64,000 bases of DNA, taken from the NCBI GenBank assembly GCA_031277805.1, contig JAITLR010000007.1:186001-250000 (forward strand). The letters are read 5' to 3'. The DNA comes from Comamonas sp. (GTDB lineage: Bacteria; Pseudomonadota; Gammaproteobacteria; Burkholderiales; Burkholderiaceae_C). Positions 1 through 9,670 of the stretch are shown in pieces (position 1 is the stretch's first letter; every line of letters starts with the position of its first letter). The position numbers were made by a program, and so were the translations under genes. The notes beneath the pieces were generated by a model, which saw nothing but the letters and a program-made list of their open reading frames with translations, was not told the origin of the DNA and did not search any database.

Positions 1-60
1 CTGCTGGCGCAGGGCAAGATTCCGGTTTCCTCGGAGATCGAATCACTGTGCAAGGGATGA
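1..60 (+). CDS. 3' end of a CDS cut by the window edge; possibly malonyl-CoA decarboxylase C-terminus
   Basis: Frame 1 reads LLAQGKIPVSSEIESLCKG-stop at 58-60. The pattern resembles the C-terminus of malonyl-CoA decarboxylases, and a MatB-like gene lies nearby. Too short for a firm call. Confidence 0.35.
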   Translation: MLAQGKIPVSSEIESLCKG

Positions 61-117
61 GTCGCTGACAAGGCCCTCCTTCCTGCACCCCTGCACCTTC
101 AACAACAAGCCTGGCTC

Positions 118-1176
118 TTGCGTGGAGCATGGCCGGGCAAGCAGGAGACATTCATGCAGGTTTCTGGGGCGACGGATGAGTTCAAGGCACGCGGCATGGA
201 GCGGCGAGCGCTGCTTCAAACCATGGCGGCGTTGGTGGCGACCACTGCGTCGGCATGGGGACATGCCAGCAACGACTGGCCGAACAAGCCGGTGAATCTG
301 GTCGTGCCGTTTCCTGCAGGGGGTGGTACCGACACGTTTGCCCGACCCTTTTCGGCGCAGTTTGCCAAGGTCGCTGGCAAGACTCTGGTGATCGACAACC
401 GGGGTGGGGCCGGCGGCACGCTGGGCGCCAGTATCGCGGCCAAGGCCGCGCCTGATGGCTATAACTTTTTCATGGGTGGCACCCATCATGTGATCGCGCC
501 ATCGGTCTACCCAAAGCTTGAATACGACCTGGAGCGCGACTTCGTCCCTCTGGCTCTGCTGGCCAGCGTGCCCCAGGTCTTGGTGGTCAACCCCAAGAAC
601 GTGCCCTTCAACACGGTGCAGGAGTTGTTGGCCGATATGCGCAGCAAACCGGGCAAATACAGCTATGGCTCGGCGGGGCCGGGCAGCTCGCACCATCTCG
701 CAGGTGAGTTGTTCAAGCTGCAGACCAAGACCAATATCCTGCACATCCCGTACAAGGGCGCAGGCCCGGCGCTACAAGATTTGATAGCGGGCAATGTGGA
801 TATGGTGTTTGACGGTCTGGGCTCATCGGCGCAGCACATCAAGAGCGGGCGCATCAAGGCCCTGATGGTGGCGGGAGCGCAGCGCAATCCTGCGTTCCCG
901 GACGTGCCCAGCGCTGCCGAGTGCGGCTTGCCCGATTACACCGTCAGCACCTGGTATGGGCTCTGGGCTCCCAAGGGCACGTCCGAGGCGGCGCAGCAGC
1001 ATATGCTGGACGAGGTGCGCAAGATCGGCTCCAGCGACGACATCAAGGCCGCCTGGGCCAAGAATGGGGCCGAGTACGGCAAACTCAACCAGCAGCAGTT
1101 TGCCGCCATGGTGCGCGCCGAAATTCAGCGCTGGGCGCAGGTGGTCAAGGCCTCGGGCGTGAAAATAGATTCATAA
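118..1176 (+). CDS. Bug-family (tripartite tricarboxylate transporter) periplasmic substrate-binding protein; real start probably 196
   Basis: Signal-peptide-like N-terminus, then WPNKPVNLVVPFPAGGGTDTFARP and VIDNRGGAGGTLGA, typical of Bug/TctC proteins. Confidence 0.9.
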   Translation: MRGAWPGKQETFMQVSGATDEFKARGMERRALLQTMAALVATTASAWGHASNDWPNKPVNLVVPFPAGGGTDTFARPFSAQFAKVAGKTLVIDNRGGAGGTLGASIAAKAAPDGYNFFMGGTHHVIAPSVYPKLEYDLERDFVPLALLASVPQVLVVNPKNVPFNTVQELLADMRSKPGKYSYGSAGPGSSHHLAGELFKLQTKTNILHIPYKGAGPALQDLIAGNVDMVFDGLGSSAQHIKSGRIKALMVAGAQRNPAFPDVPSAAECGLPDYTVSTWYGLWAPKGTSEAAQQHMLDEVRKIGSSDDIKAAWAKNGAEYGKLNQQQFAAMVRAEIQRWAQVVKASGVKIDS

Positions 1177-1385
1177 CCCTTTGTGCCGCCGCGGGGCTTT
1201 CCCCTCTCTCCGGAAGAGGACCGACATGCTCGCCGGTGGCGCGGCCAGCTAGGCCCTTGCTTGGTGTCTCTGGCCTGGGGCTTGCCTCAGGCCTCATCCT
1301 GGTTTGCGACAGGAATGTTCCCGCTCAGCCCCTATGATGGGGCTGCATTTTTTGCCCAACCGTTATTGAGTTCGACTGCATCACG

Positions 1386-2948
1386 ATGACCGATATGCCC
1401 CAAGCCAATCTTTTCAGCGCCTTACGCGCGGCCTTTCCTGCAGACCTGAAAAAAATCGCGGTGGAAGCGATCGAACCCGATGGACAAAGCCTGTATTACA
1501 GCTGGGCCGACCTGGACCACGGCAGTGCCCGCATCGCCAATCTGTTGGCCTCGCTGAACCTGCCCGCAGGCAGCCGCATTGCGGTACAGGTGGAAAAATC
1601 GGTCGAGGCCATGATGCTGTATCTGGCCACCTTGCGCGCGGGCCATGTGTTTCTGCCGCTCAATACGGCCTATCAGGCGGCGGAGGTGGAATACTTCATC
1701 ACCAATGCCGAGCCAGGCGTGGTGGTCTGCGACCCCGGCAGCTTTGGCTGGGTGTCCAAGCTGGCTTTCAACAACGGCGTAGGCCATGTCTACACCCTGG
1801 GAGCAGATCGCACAGGCACGCTGCTGGATCGTGCGGCTCATCACCGCGACGAGCAGCAGCCCGTGCCGCGCGCCAGCGATGATCTGGCGGCCATTCTCTA
1901 TACCAGCGGCACGACGGGGCGCAGCAAGGGGGCCATGCTGAGCCATGGCAATCTGCTGACCAATGCGGCCATGCTCAAGGTGTACTGGGGCTGGCGGGAT
2001 GACGATGTGCTCATCCATGCCTTGCCCATCTTCCATGTGCATGGCCTGTTTGTGGCCATTCATGGTGCGCTGCTCAATGGCAGCCCCATGATCTGGTTTG
2101 CGAAGTTCGACCCGCAGGCCGTGATGGCCCGCTTCAAGGATGCAACCGTCTTCATGGGCGTGCCCACACTGTATGTGCGCATGCTGGCCGACGCGAGGCT
2201 GGACCGCGACATGGCCGCGCATATGCGGCTGTTCATCTCGGGCTCGGCCCCCATGCTGATCGAGACCTTCCGCGCTTGGAAGACGCGTACCGGTCACACA
2301 ATCTTGGAGCGCTACGGCATGAGCGAGACCATCATGCTGACCTCCAACCCTTATGCACCCGATCCCCGGTACGGCAACGAAGAGGAGCGCCGTGGCGGCA
2401 CCGTGGGCTTTCCGCTGCCTGGTGTGGGCGTGCGCATCCAGGGCGATGATGGTCAGCCCCTGCCTGCCGGCGAGATCGGCAATATCGAGGTGCAGGGCCC
2501 CAATGTCTTCAAGGGCTATTGGCGCATGCCCGAGAAAACGGCCGAAGAGTTCACGGCAGACGGCTGGTTCAAGACCGGCGATGTGGGCGTGCAGGATGGT
2601 CGCGGCTATTTCACCATCGTGGGGCGCAGCAAGGACTTGATCATCTCGGGCGGCTACAACGTCTATCCGGCCGAGATCGAGGGTTTCATCAACGATCTGG
2701 CGGGTGTGGATGAAAGTGCCGTGGTCGGTGTGCCGCACCCGGATTTTGGTGAGGTCGGTGTGGCCGTGATCGTGCCGCGCAAGGGCGCTCAGCTGGACGG
2801 GCAAAAAGTCATCGCGACGTTGAAGGAGCAACTGGCCAACTTCAAGGTGCCCAAGCGCTGCTATGTGGTGGACAGCCTGCCGCGCAACACCATGGGCAAG
2901 GTGCAGAAAAAGCTGCTGCGCGACCAGTACCAGAAGGAATTTGTCTGA
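1386..2948 (+). CDS. matB: AMP-binding acyl-CoA synthetase, malonyl-CoA synthetase (MatB)-like
   Basis: AMP-binding motif YTSGTTGRSKGAMLSHGN, GYNVYPAEIE and a C-terminal LPRNTMGKVQKK. Overall resembles MatB. Confidence 0.8.
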   Translation: MTDMPQANLFSALRAAFPADLKKIAVEAIEPDGQSLYYSWADLDHGSARIANLLASLNLPAGSRIAVQVEKSVEAMMLYLATLRAGHVFLPLNTAYQAAEVEYFITNAEPGVVVCDPGSFGWVSKLAFNNGVGHVYTLGADRTGTLLDRAAHHRDEQQPVPRASDDLAAILYTSGTTGRSKGAMLSHGNLLTNAAMLKVYWGWRDDDVLIHALPIFHVHGLFVAIHGALLNGSPMIWFAKFDPQAVMARFKDATVFMGVPTLYVRMLADARLDRDMAAHMRLFISGSAPMLIETFRAWKTRTGHTILERYGMSETIMLTSNPYAPDPRYGNEEERRGGTVGFPLPGVGVRIQGDDGQPLPAGEIGNIEVQGPNVFKGYWRMPEKTAEEFTADGWFKTGDVGVQDGRGYFTIVGRSKDLIISGGYNVYPAEIEGFINDLAGVDESAVVGVPHPDFGEVGVAVIVPRKGAQLDGQKVIATLKEQLANFKVPKRCYVVDSLPRNTMGKVQKKLLRDQYQKEFV

Positions 2949-3052
2949 TTCAGCGGATTCATCCGAGTTTCCTTGCTGCACTGCCAGGGATTTGCAGCGG
3001 CTCGGATTAGGCGCTCTGGCATTCTTTGAGTTTGAACTTGACTCCTGAATTC

Positions 3053-3104
3053 GCAGCAGCTAGCGCTTGTCCCTGCTCAATTTCAGCATTAAAGCTATGA
3101 AAAA
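3053..3104 (-). repeat. Dispersed AGCTAT/GCGCTT-type repeat, copy A
   Basis: CAGCTAGCGCTTGTCC...GCATTAAAGCTATGAAAA shares the core with other copies in this window. Confidence 0.5.
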
Positions 3105-3138
3105 CAAAAGCAGCTCCTGCGGGAGCTGCTTTTGTTTT
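3101..3138. terminator. Bidirectional intrinsic terminator
   Basis: Perfect 17-bp stem AAAACAAAAGCAGCTCC-TGCG-GGAGCTGCTTTTGTTTT between convergent matB (+) and usp (-). Confidence 0.85.
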
Positions 3139-3182
3139 GTGAGCGCACGCTTTTCAAAGAGGCGCGTGCGCTGTGGCTGGCT

Positions 3183-3668
3183 TCAGCGCAGGACCAGCAC
3201 TGGAATGGGCGAGTGAGTCAGCACATGCTGGGTTTCGCTGCCCAGCAGCAGGCGCTGCAGGCCCTTGCGGCCATGGGATGCCATGACGATCAGATCGCAG
3301 TCGTGCTTCTTGGCCGCCTCCACGATGGACTCTGCCACGAGGTCGGAGTGCGCGATTTCAGTGGTCACGGTCACCTTGCGTTCGTGGCCGAAGGTCTTGA
3401 CGCCGTCGAGCAGAGTCTGGGCCTGCTGCGTCCACTGTTCCTCGATGCGCTTGGCTTCCTTGATGTCCAGCAGATCGCTGCCTTCTAGGTAGCTGCGCGG
3501 ATAGTGAGAAACCACTTTCAATGCCAGAACCTGTGCGCCGCACAGTGCCGCCAGATCCAGGCCTGCGTGCACAGCCTTGTCGGAGAGTTCGGTACCGTCG
3601 GTGGCAATCAAAATGCGGTTGTACATAGGGTGCTCCTTTTCGCGGTTGTTCTGTAGGCCTATAAGCAT
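3183..3668 (-). CDS. Universal stress protein (UspA family)
   Basis: MYNRILIATDGTELSDKAVHAGLDLA...VMASHGRKGLQRLLLGSETQHVLTHSPIPVLVLR. Likely start is MYNRIL, at about 3626. Confidence 0.92.
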   Translation of the reverse strand: MLIGLQNNREKEHPMYNRILIATDGTELSDKAVHAGLDLAALCGAQVLALKVVSHYPRSYLEGSDLLDIKEAKRIEEQWTQQAQTLLDGVKTFGHERKVTVTTEIAHSDLVAESIVEAAKKHDCDLIVMASHGRKGLQRLLLGSETQHVLTHSPIPVLVLR

Positions 3669-3690
3669 AGTTCCTTGGGGCTGTTAACGG

Positions 3691-3704
3691 TTGATTAATG
3701 TCAA
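3691..3704. promoter_or_regulatory. FNR/ANR-type site with one mismatch (TTGATTAATGTCAA)
   Basis: Matches TTGAT-N4-ATCAA except GTCAA for ATCAA. Lies between divergent usp and ccoI. Confidence 0.65.
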
Positions 3705-3738
3705 GGTGGGTATCATGGCCGCCAGTTACGCTTGAGAC

Positions 3739-6207
3739 ATGTTCCAGACAATCCCTGTTCAGCCCAGCCCGGACGAGCAGGCTGCCATTGACCCTGGTTC
3801 CTCCGTTCAGCCCCAGGCCTCAAGCCATTTGCTGGACGATCCGCACGAGTGGAGTTCTTTCGGCCGTCCCGCCCATCAGAACCCCCAGGCTCCGATTCCA
3901 GAAGATCCGACCGAATCTCCGGTGTGGGATTCCTTTGTGGTTTTGGAAGGCATGCATTGCGCTGCATGCGCGCTGACCATCGAGGAAGCGCTCAAAGCCG
4001 TGCCCGGAGTGGAGGGAGCCGAAGTCAGTGCAGCCACAAGGCGCGCCCGGGTCGTGTGGCGTCACGCCCAAGTGCTTCCATCCCAGTGGATGGAAGCCGT
4101 TGTGCGTGCCGGCTATCACGCCATGCCCGCGCGCGACGCCTTCGCGCGCGAGATCCGCCAGGCCGAGACGCGCCGTGCGCTGTGGCGCTGGCTGGTGGCC
4201 GGCTTTTGCATGATGCAGGTCATGATGTACGCGTGGCCGGCCTATAGCGCCAGGCCCGGCGATCTGTCGCTGGAGATGGAGACGCTGTTGCGCTGGGCTT
4301 CCTGGGTGATTTCTCTGCCCGTGGTGCTGTTTTGCTGCGGCCCCTTCTTCAAAAGTGCGCTCAAGGACATCAGCCAGCGTCGTGTGAGCATGGACTTGCC
4401 CGTGGCCATCGGCATGTTGATCACCTTTGTCATCAGCACGCTGGGCACTTTCGATCCTTCAGGGGTTTTTGGTCACGAAGTCTTTTTTGATTCGCTGACC
4501 ATGTTTGTTTTCTTTCTGCTGACCGGTCGCTGGCTGGAGTTGCGTCTGCGTGACCGCACGGCCGGTGCTCTGGAAGCGGTGATGAACCGCCTGCCCGATT
4601 CGGTGCTGCGCCAGTTGCCCCATGCCGATGCAGGCGGCGCGGAGTTCGAGCGCGTAGCCACGCGGCGTCTGCGCACGGGCGATGTGGTGCGCGTGCTTGC
4701 TGGCGAAGCGTTTCCGGCCGACGGCATCATCGTGCGCGGCAGCACTCATGCCGATGAGGCTTTGCTGACGGGTGAATCCACACCGGTTTCGCGCGCGGCA
4801 GGCGATATGGTCACCGCTGGCAGCTACAACCTCGATAGCGTGGTTGATGTGCGCGTGGACAGCGTGGGCGAGGGCACACGCTTTGCCCAGATCGTCAGCC
4901 TGATGGAAAGCGCATCGCTGCAAAAGCCGCGTCTGGCGCAATTGGCGGACAAGGTGGCGCGCCCCTTCCTGGTCGTGGTGCTGCTGGCCGCGTTGGCCGC
5001 AGCCGTTTGGTGGTGGCCCGTGGATCATGGCAAGGCCATGATGGTGGCAGTGGCCGTGCTCATCGTGACCTGCCCCTGCGCGCTGTCGCTGGCCACGCCG
5101 GTGGCCATGCTCACCGCTGCGGGAACGCTGGCACGCAGCGGCGTGCTGGTGAAGAATCTTCAAGGGCTGGAAGCCCTGGCCAGCGTGGACACGCTGGTGT
5201 TCGACAAGACGGGGACCTTGACCCGCGACGGCCTGGTGCTGCGTGCGCTGACGCCGGCCGAAGGGCAGAGCGCTGATGAGGTGCTGGCGCTGGCGGCCCT
5301 GCTGGCGCGCCAGTCCATGCACTCGGCCTCGCGATCGCTGGCCAAGGCGGCCGAAGAAGCGCAACTGCTCGCCAGCCCGTGGTTGCTGGATAGCGTGCAG
5401 GAAGTTGCTGGCGGTGGCCTCGATGTCTGGGTCGAATCGGTCGACAAGTCGCAGCGCCGTCATCTGCGCCTGGGTTCCGCAGCTCACTGCGCTGTGGCCG
5501 AACTGGCACCCGAGCAAGCTGGTCAGAGCGTGATGCTGGCCGAAGAAATTCAGGGCCATTGGGCACCACTGGTGCAGTTCCACCTCAGCGAAGATGTGCG
5601 CCCGGAAGCGGCGCAAGTGATCGCTGACCTCAGAAAACATGGTGTCGATGTACAGCTGCTGTCTGGCGATCGTGCGGCAGCGGTGCAGACTGTTGCAGTC
5701 AGGTTGGGCATAACGCAGGCCCGAGGTGACTGCCAGCCGCAGGACAAGCTGGCTGCCATGCAGGCAGCCCAGGCTCAGGGTCACCAGGTGGCGATGGTGG
5801 GCGACGGCCTCAACGACGGCCCAGTTTTAGCTGGAGCGCATGTCTCTTTTGCTTTTGGTAGAGCAGTGCCGCTGGCACAATCGCGAGCAGACTTCGTGGT
5901 ACTGGGAGACAGCCTGGAGTTAGTGCTGCAAAGCCTGTTGCTGGCCCGACGGACCTTGTCCGTGGTGCGCCAGAACCTGGGCTGGGCGGCAGCCTATAAC
6001 GCGATCTCTATTCCTCTGGCCCTGATGGGCTGGATGCCTGCCTGGCTGGCAGGGCTCGGCATGGCGCTGAGCTCCTTGCTGGTCGTCGCCAACGCAGCCC
6101 GTCTTGCACGTGCGTTGCCGCTGCAGGTTGCTGATAGCAACGCGTCCGACCCCGCGCATCTTGCGCCGCGGGGCACCGTCATGCCACTGACTCAAGGAGG
6201 CCATTGA
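3739..6207 (+). CDS. ccoI: Heavy-metal P-type ATPase, cbb3 oxidase copper-insertion type (CcoI/FixI)
   Basis: N-terminal GMHCAACALTIEEAL metal-binding motif, TCPCALSLATP, DKTGTLT and GDGLNDGPVLAGA. Immediately upstream of ccoS-ccoNOQP. Confidence 0.95.
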   Translation: MFQTIPVQPSPDEQAAIDPGSSVQPQASSHLLDDPHEWSSFGRPAHQNPQAPIPEDPTESPVWDSFVVLEGMHCAACALTIEEALKAVPGVEGAEVSAATRRARVVWRHAQVLPSQWMEAVVRAGYHAMPARDAFAREIRQAETRRALWRWLVAGFCMMQVMMYAWPAYSARPGDLSLEMETLLRWASWVISLPVVLFCCGPFFKSALKDISQRRVSMDLPVAIGMLITFVISTLGTFDPSGVFGHEVFFDSLTMFVFFLLTGRWLELRLRDRTAGALEAVMNRLPDSVLRQLPHADAGGAEFERVATRRLRTGDVVRVLAGEAFPADGIIVRGSTHADEALLTGESTPVSRAAGDMVTAGSYNLDSVVDVRVDSVGEGTRFAQIVSLMESASLQKPRLAQLADKVARPFLVVVLLAALAAAVWWWPVDHGKAMMVAVAVLIVTCPCALSLATPVAMLTAAGTLARSGVLVKNLQGLEALASVDTLVFDKTGTLTRDGLVLRALTPAEGQSADEVLALAALLARQSMHSASRSLAKAAEEAQLLASPWLLDSVQEVAGGGLDVWVESVDKSQRRHLRLGSAAHCAVAELAPEQAGQSVMLAEEIQGHWAPLVQFHLSEDVRPEAAQVIADLRKHGVDVQLLSGDRAAAVQTVAVRLGITQARGDCQPQDKLAAMQAAQAQGHQVAMVGDGLNDGPVLAGAHVSFAFGRAVPLAQSRADFVVLGDSLELVLQSLLLARRTLSVVRQNLGWAAAYNAISIPLALMGWMPAWLAGLGMALSSLLVVANAARLARALPLQVADSNASDPAHLAPRGTVMPLTQGGH

Positions 6208-6344
6208 TGGACGTTCTGTATGTGTTGATACCGCTTTCGGTCGTGCTGGTTCTGGCCATCGTGGCTGCCCTCTGGTGGGCAGTTTACCGAGGTCAGTTCG
6301 AAAGCGTGGAACAAGAAGGTGAACGCATTCTTCGAGACGATTGA
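6207..6344 (+). CDS. ccoS: cbb3-type cytochrome oxidase assembly protein CcoS (45 aa, not in ORF track)
   Basis: Manual translation MDVLYVLIPLSVVLVLAIVAALWWAVYRGQFESVEQEGERILRDD-stop. Its ATG overlaps the ccoI TGA. Confidence 0.92.
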   Translation: MDVLYVLIPLSVVLVLAIVAALWWAVYRGQFESVEQEGERILRDD

Positions 6345-6407
6345 TATGGCTCAACGAGTCAAATGAGAAACCAATGAACACTTTGCAAGCAATCTAAGAG
6401 GTGCCCG

Positions 6408-7844
6408 ATGGAAGCTACTAATAAAAATGCTGTCTATTACGACGACACCGTCGTAAGGCAGTTCTCTATCATGGCCGTGGTGTGGGGGGTGGTTGGCATG
6501 GCTGTGGGCGTGTTCATCGCGTCCCAGCTGGCGTGGCCGGAACTCAACTTCGGCATTCCCTGGCTGAGCTATGGCCGTCTGCGTCCGCTGCATACCAATG
6601 CAGTGATCTTCGCCTTTGGTGGCTGTGCGCTCATGGGCACCAGCTACTACGTGGTGCAACGCACCTGCCAGACCAAGCTGTTCATGCCCAAGCTGGCGAG
6701 CTTCACATTCTGGGGCTGGCAACTGGTCATCCTGGCCGCCGCGATCAGCCTGCCGCTGGGTTATACCCAGGGCAAGGAGTACGCCGAACTCGAATGGCCC
6801 ATCGACCTGCTGATCGCAGCAGTCTGGGTGGCCTATGCCATCGTTTTCTTCGGTACCGTCGGCATCCGCAAGGTCAAGCACATCTATGTGGCCAACTGGT
6901 TCTATGGTGGCTTCATCCTGGCCGTGGCCCTGCTGCACATTGTCAACAGCGCTGCCATTCCAGCAGGCTGGATGAAGAGCTACTCGGCCTACGCCGGTGT
7001 GCAGGACGCAATGGTTCAGTGGTGGTACGGCCATAACGCCGTGGGCTTCTTCCTGACCGCTGGCTTCCTGGGCATGATGTATTACTTCATTCCCAAGCAG
7101 GCGGGCCGCCCCGTGTACTCGTATCGTCTGTCGATCGTGCACTTCTGGGCGCTGATCTTCACCTACATGTGGGCCGGTCCTCACCACCTGCACTACACCG
7201 CGCTGCCTGACTGGACACAGTCGGTGGGCATGGTGTTCTCGCTGATCCTGCTGGCTCCCAGCTGGGGCGGCATGATCAACGGCATCATGACGCTGTCGGG
7301 TGCCTGGCACAAACTGCGTGACGACCCCATCCTGCGCTTCCTGATCGTGTCCCTGTCGTTCTACGGCATGTCCACTTTCGAAGGCCCGATGATGGCCATC
7401 AAGACGGTGAACGCGCTGTCTCACTACACCGACTGGACCGTGGGTCACGTTCACTCCGGCGCTCTGGGCTGGGTGGGCCTGATCACCATGGGTTCTCTGT
7501 ACTACCTGATCCCCCGTCTGTTCGGCCGCGAAAAAATGCACTCCGTGCCTGCCATCGAGCTGCACTTCTGGATGGCGACTATCGGCATCGTGCTGTATAT
7601 CGCCGCGATGTGGATTGCCGGCGTGATGCAGGGCCTGATGTGGCGCGCGGTCAACCCCGACGGTACTCTGACCTATACCTTCGTGGAAAGCGTGAAGGCG
7701 ACCTATCCCTTCTATGTGATCCGTGTGACCGGCGGTCTGCTCTATCTGGGCGGCATGCTGGTGATGGCCTGGAATACCTGGAAGACCGCCATGTCCGGCC
7801 GTTCCGTCAAGGTGGCAGTGCCTGCCGTCATGGCCCACGCCTGA
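6408..7844 (+). CDS. ccoN: cbb3-type cytochrome c oxidase subunit I
   Basis: Haem-copper oxidase subunit I with His-rich helices ([60 protein letters not shown]). Confidence 0.97.
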   Translation: MEATNKNAVYYDDTVVRQFSIMAVVWGVVGMAVGVFIASQLAWPELNFGIPWLSYGRLRPLHTNAVIFAFGGCALMGTSYYVVQRTCQTKLFMPKLASFTFWGWQLVILAAAISLPLGYTQGKEYAELEWPIDLLIAAVWVAYAIVFFGTVGIRKVKHIYVANWFYGGFILAVALLHIVNSAAIPAGWMKSYSAYAGVQDAMVQWWYGHNAVGFFLTAGFLGMMYYFIPKQAGRPVYSYRLSIVHFWALIFTYMWAGPHHLHYTALPDWTQSVGMVFSLILLAPSWGGMINGIMTLSGAWHKLRDDPILRFLIVSLSFYGMSTFEGPMMAIKTVNALSHYTDWTVGHVHSGALGWVGLITMGSLYYLIPRLFGREKMHSVPAIELHFWMATIGIVLYIAAMWIAGVMQGLMWRAVNPDGTLTYTFVESVKATYPFYVIRVTGGLLYLGGMLVMAWNTWKTAMSGRSVKVAVPAVMAHA

Positions 7845-7863
7845 GCATCGAGGAGCACAAGCA

Positions 7864-8496
7864 ATGTCTGATCAAAACAATACGGCTCCCAAGAGCTTTT
7901 CTCACGAGAAGATCGAAACCAGCAACTTCCTGCTGATCGTTCTGATCCTGCTCGTCGTGGCCATCGGTGGCCTGGCGGAGATCGTGCCCCTGTTCTTCCA
8001 GAAGTCCACGACCGAAGCCGTGGCTGGCCTCAAGCCCTACACGCCGCTGCAACTGATGGGCCGTGACGTCTATCTGCGCGAAGGTTGCTACAACTGCCAC
8101 TCGCAGATGATCCGTCCCTTCCGTGCCGAGACCATGCGCTACGGCCATTACTCGGTGGCGGGTGAGTTCGTCTATGACCACCCCTTCCAATGGGGTTCCA
8201 AGCGTACCGGTCCCGACCTGCATCGTGTGGGCGGCAAGTACAGCGACGAATGGCATCGCATCCACTTGAACAACCCCCGTGACGTGGTGCCCGAGTCCAA
8301 CATGCCCGCCTATCCCTGGCTGGAGACCAGCAAGGTCGACGACACCGTCGTGGCTCAGCGCATGACTGCGCTGCGCAAGGTGGGCGTGCCTTATTCCGAT
8401 GAGGAAATCGCAGGTGCTCAGGCCGAGGTCAAGGACAAGACCGAGATGGAGGCCGTGGTCTCCTATCTGCAGGTCCTGGGCCGTGCCGTCAAGTAA
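7864..8496 (+). CDS. ccoO: cbb3-type cytochrome c oxidase subunit II
   Basis: [62 protein letters not shown], typical CcoO. Confidence 0.97.
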   Translation: MSDQNNTAPKSFSHEKIETSNFLLIVLILLVVAIGGLAEIVPLFFQKSTTEAVAGLKPYTPLQLMGRDVYLREGCYNCHSQMIRPFRAETMRYGHYSVAGEFVYDHPFQWGSKRTGPDLHRVGGKYSDEWHRIHLNNPRDVVPESNMPAYPWLETSKVDDTVVAQRMTALRKVGVPYSDEEIAGAQAEVKDKTEMEAVVSYLQVLGRAVK

Positions 8497-8511
8497 GAAG
8501 GAGGGCTGGAA

Positions 8512-8649
8512 ATGGATATCACCACCGTGCGTATCGTGGCCACGCTGGCATCGATGGCGTGTTTCATCGGCATCTGGTGGTGGGCGTTCGCCCGCCGCAA
8601 TAAGGCCCGTTTCGAAGAGGCGGCCCAGCTGCCTTTCATGCAGGACTGA
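8512..8649 (+). CDS. ccoQ: CcoQ/FixQ cbb3 oxidase small subunit (45 aa, not in ORF track)
   Basis: Manual translation MDITTVRIVATLASMACFIGIWWWAFARRNKARFEEAAQLPFMQD-stop, between ccoO and ccoP. Confidence 0.92.
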   Translation: MDITTVRIVATLASMACFIGIWWWAFARRNKARFEEAAQLPFMQD

Positions 8650-8675
8650 GTCCGCTCACATAACGAGAACATCCC

Positions 8676-9587
8676 ATGAGTGATTTCATCAACAATTTTT
8701 GGTCGATGTATGTCGTCGCCCTCACGCTGCTCGGCATCTTTGGCTGCCTGCTGCTGCTGATCGTGGTGGCGCGCAAGAAGGTTGCCTCGGCTTCAGACAA
8801 CACCACTGGTCACGTCTGGGACGAAGATCTGCGCGAGCTCAACAACCCCATGCCCAAGTGGTGGATGGGACTGTTCGTGATCACGGTCATCTTCAGCCTG
8901 GCCTATCTGGTGATCTATCCGGGCCTGGGCAGCTATAACGGCAAGCTCGACTGGAGCCAGACCGGTGCCTACCAAAAGGAAGTGGCCAAGGCTCAGGCGG
9001 ACCTGGAGCCGCTGTACGCCAAGTTCACCGCCATGCCCACCGAAGAAATGGCCAGGGATCCGCAGGCCATGGCCATTGGTGAACGCCTGTTCATGAACAA
9101 CTGCGCGCAGTGCCACGGCTCCGACGCACGCGGCGGCAAGAGTTTCCCCAACCTGACCGACGGCGACTGGCTGCATGGCGGCACGCCCGAGAAGATCAAG
9201 GAGACCATCACCAACGGGCGCATCGGCATGATGCCTCCCATGGCGGCTGCCGTGGGTACGGGTGAAGACGTGCGCAATGTGGCCAACTATGTGCTGAGCC
9301 TGTCGGGCAGCCCTCACGATGCCGTCAAGGCTTCACTGGGCAAGTCCAAGTTTGTGGCCTGCGCTGCCTGCCACGGCATGGATGGCAAGGGCAATCAGGC
9401 CATGGGTGCTCCCAACCTGACTGACGATGTGTGGCTGCATGGCTGGGGTGAGCAAGCCATCATGAACATCGTCAACAACGGCAAGCACAATGAAATGCCT
9501 GCCCAGAAGGAAAAGCTGACGGAGGCGCAGATCGCCGTGCTGGCTTCCTATGTGTGGAGTCTCTCCAACACGCAAACCCAGAAATGA
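8676..9587 (+). CDS. ccoP: cbb3-type cytochrome c oxidase subunit III, dihaem
   Basis: Two CxxCH motifs (CAQCH, CAACH). HVWDEDLRELNNPMPKWWMGLF is typical CcoP. Confidence 0.97.
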   Translation: MSDFINNFWSMYVVALTLLGIFGCLLLLIVVARKKVASASDNTTGHVWDEDLRELNNPMPKWWMGLFVITVIFSLAYLVIYPGLGSYNGKLDWSQTGAYQKEVAKAQADLEPLYAKFTAMPTEEMARDPQAMAIGERLFMNNCAQCHGSDARGGKSFPNLTDGDWLHGGTPEKIKETITNGRIGMMPPMAAAVGTGEDVRNVANYVLSLSGSPHDAVKASLGKSKFVACAACHGMDGKGNQAMGAPNLTDDVWLHGWGEQAIMNIVNNGKHNEMPAQKEKLTEAQIAVLASYVWSLSNTQTQK

Positions 9588-9600
9588 TCTGAGTGAAAAA

Positions 9601-9626
9601 GCGGTGCTGCAAAGCACCGCTTTTTT
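9601..9626 (+). terminator. Intrinsic terminator after ccoP
   Basis: GCGGTGCT-GCAA-AGCACCGC followed by TTTTTT. Confidence 0.85.
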
Positions 9627-9670
9627 CGCATTGGTGATTTCAGTAATTACAAAAATATTAAGGAACTGCG

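Noticed and set aside
1422-2981. 519-aa minus-strand ORF opposite matB
   Set aside because: Antisense to a clear gene; His/Gln/Arg-rich composition typical of shadow ORFs in high-GC DNA.
4459-5784. 441-aa minus-strand ORF opposite ccoI
   Set aside because: Shadow ORF; low-complexity composition.
6351-7838. 495-aa minus-strand ORF opposite ccoN
   Set aside because: Shadow ORF of a strongly conserved gene; no recognisable motifs.
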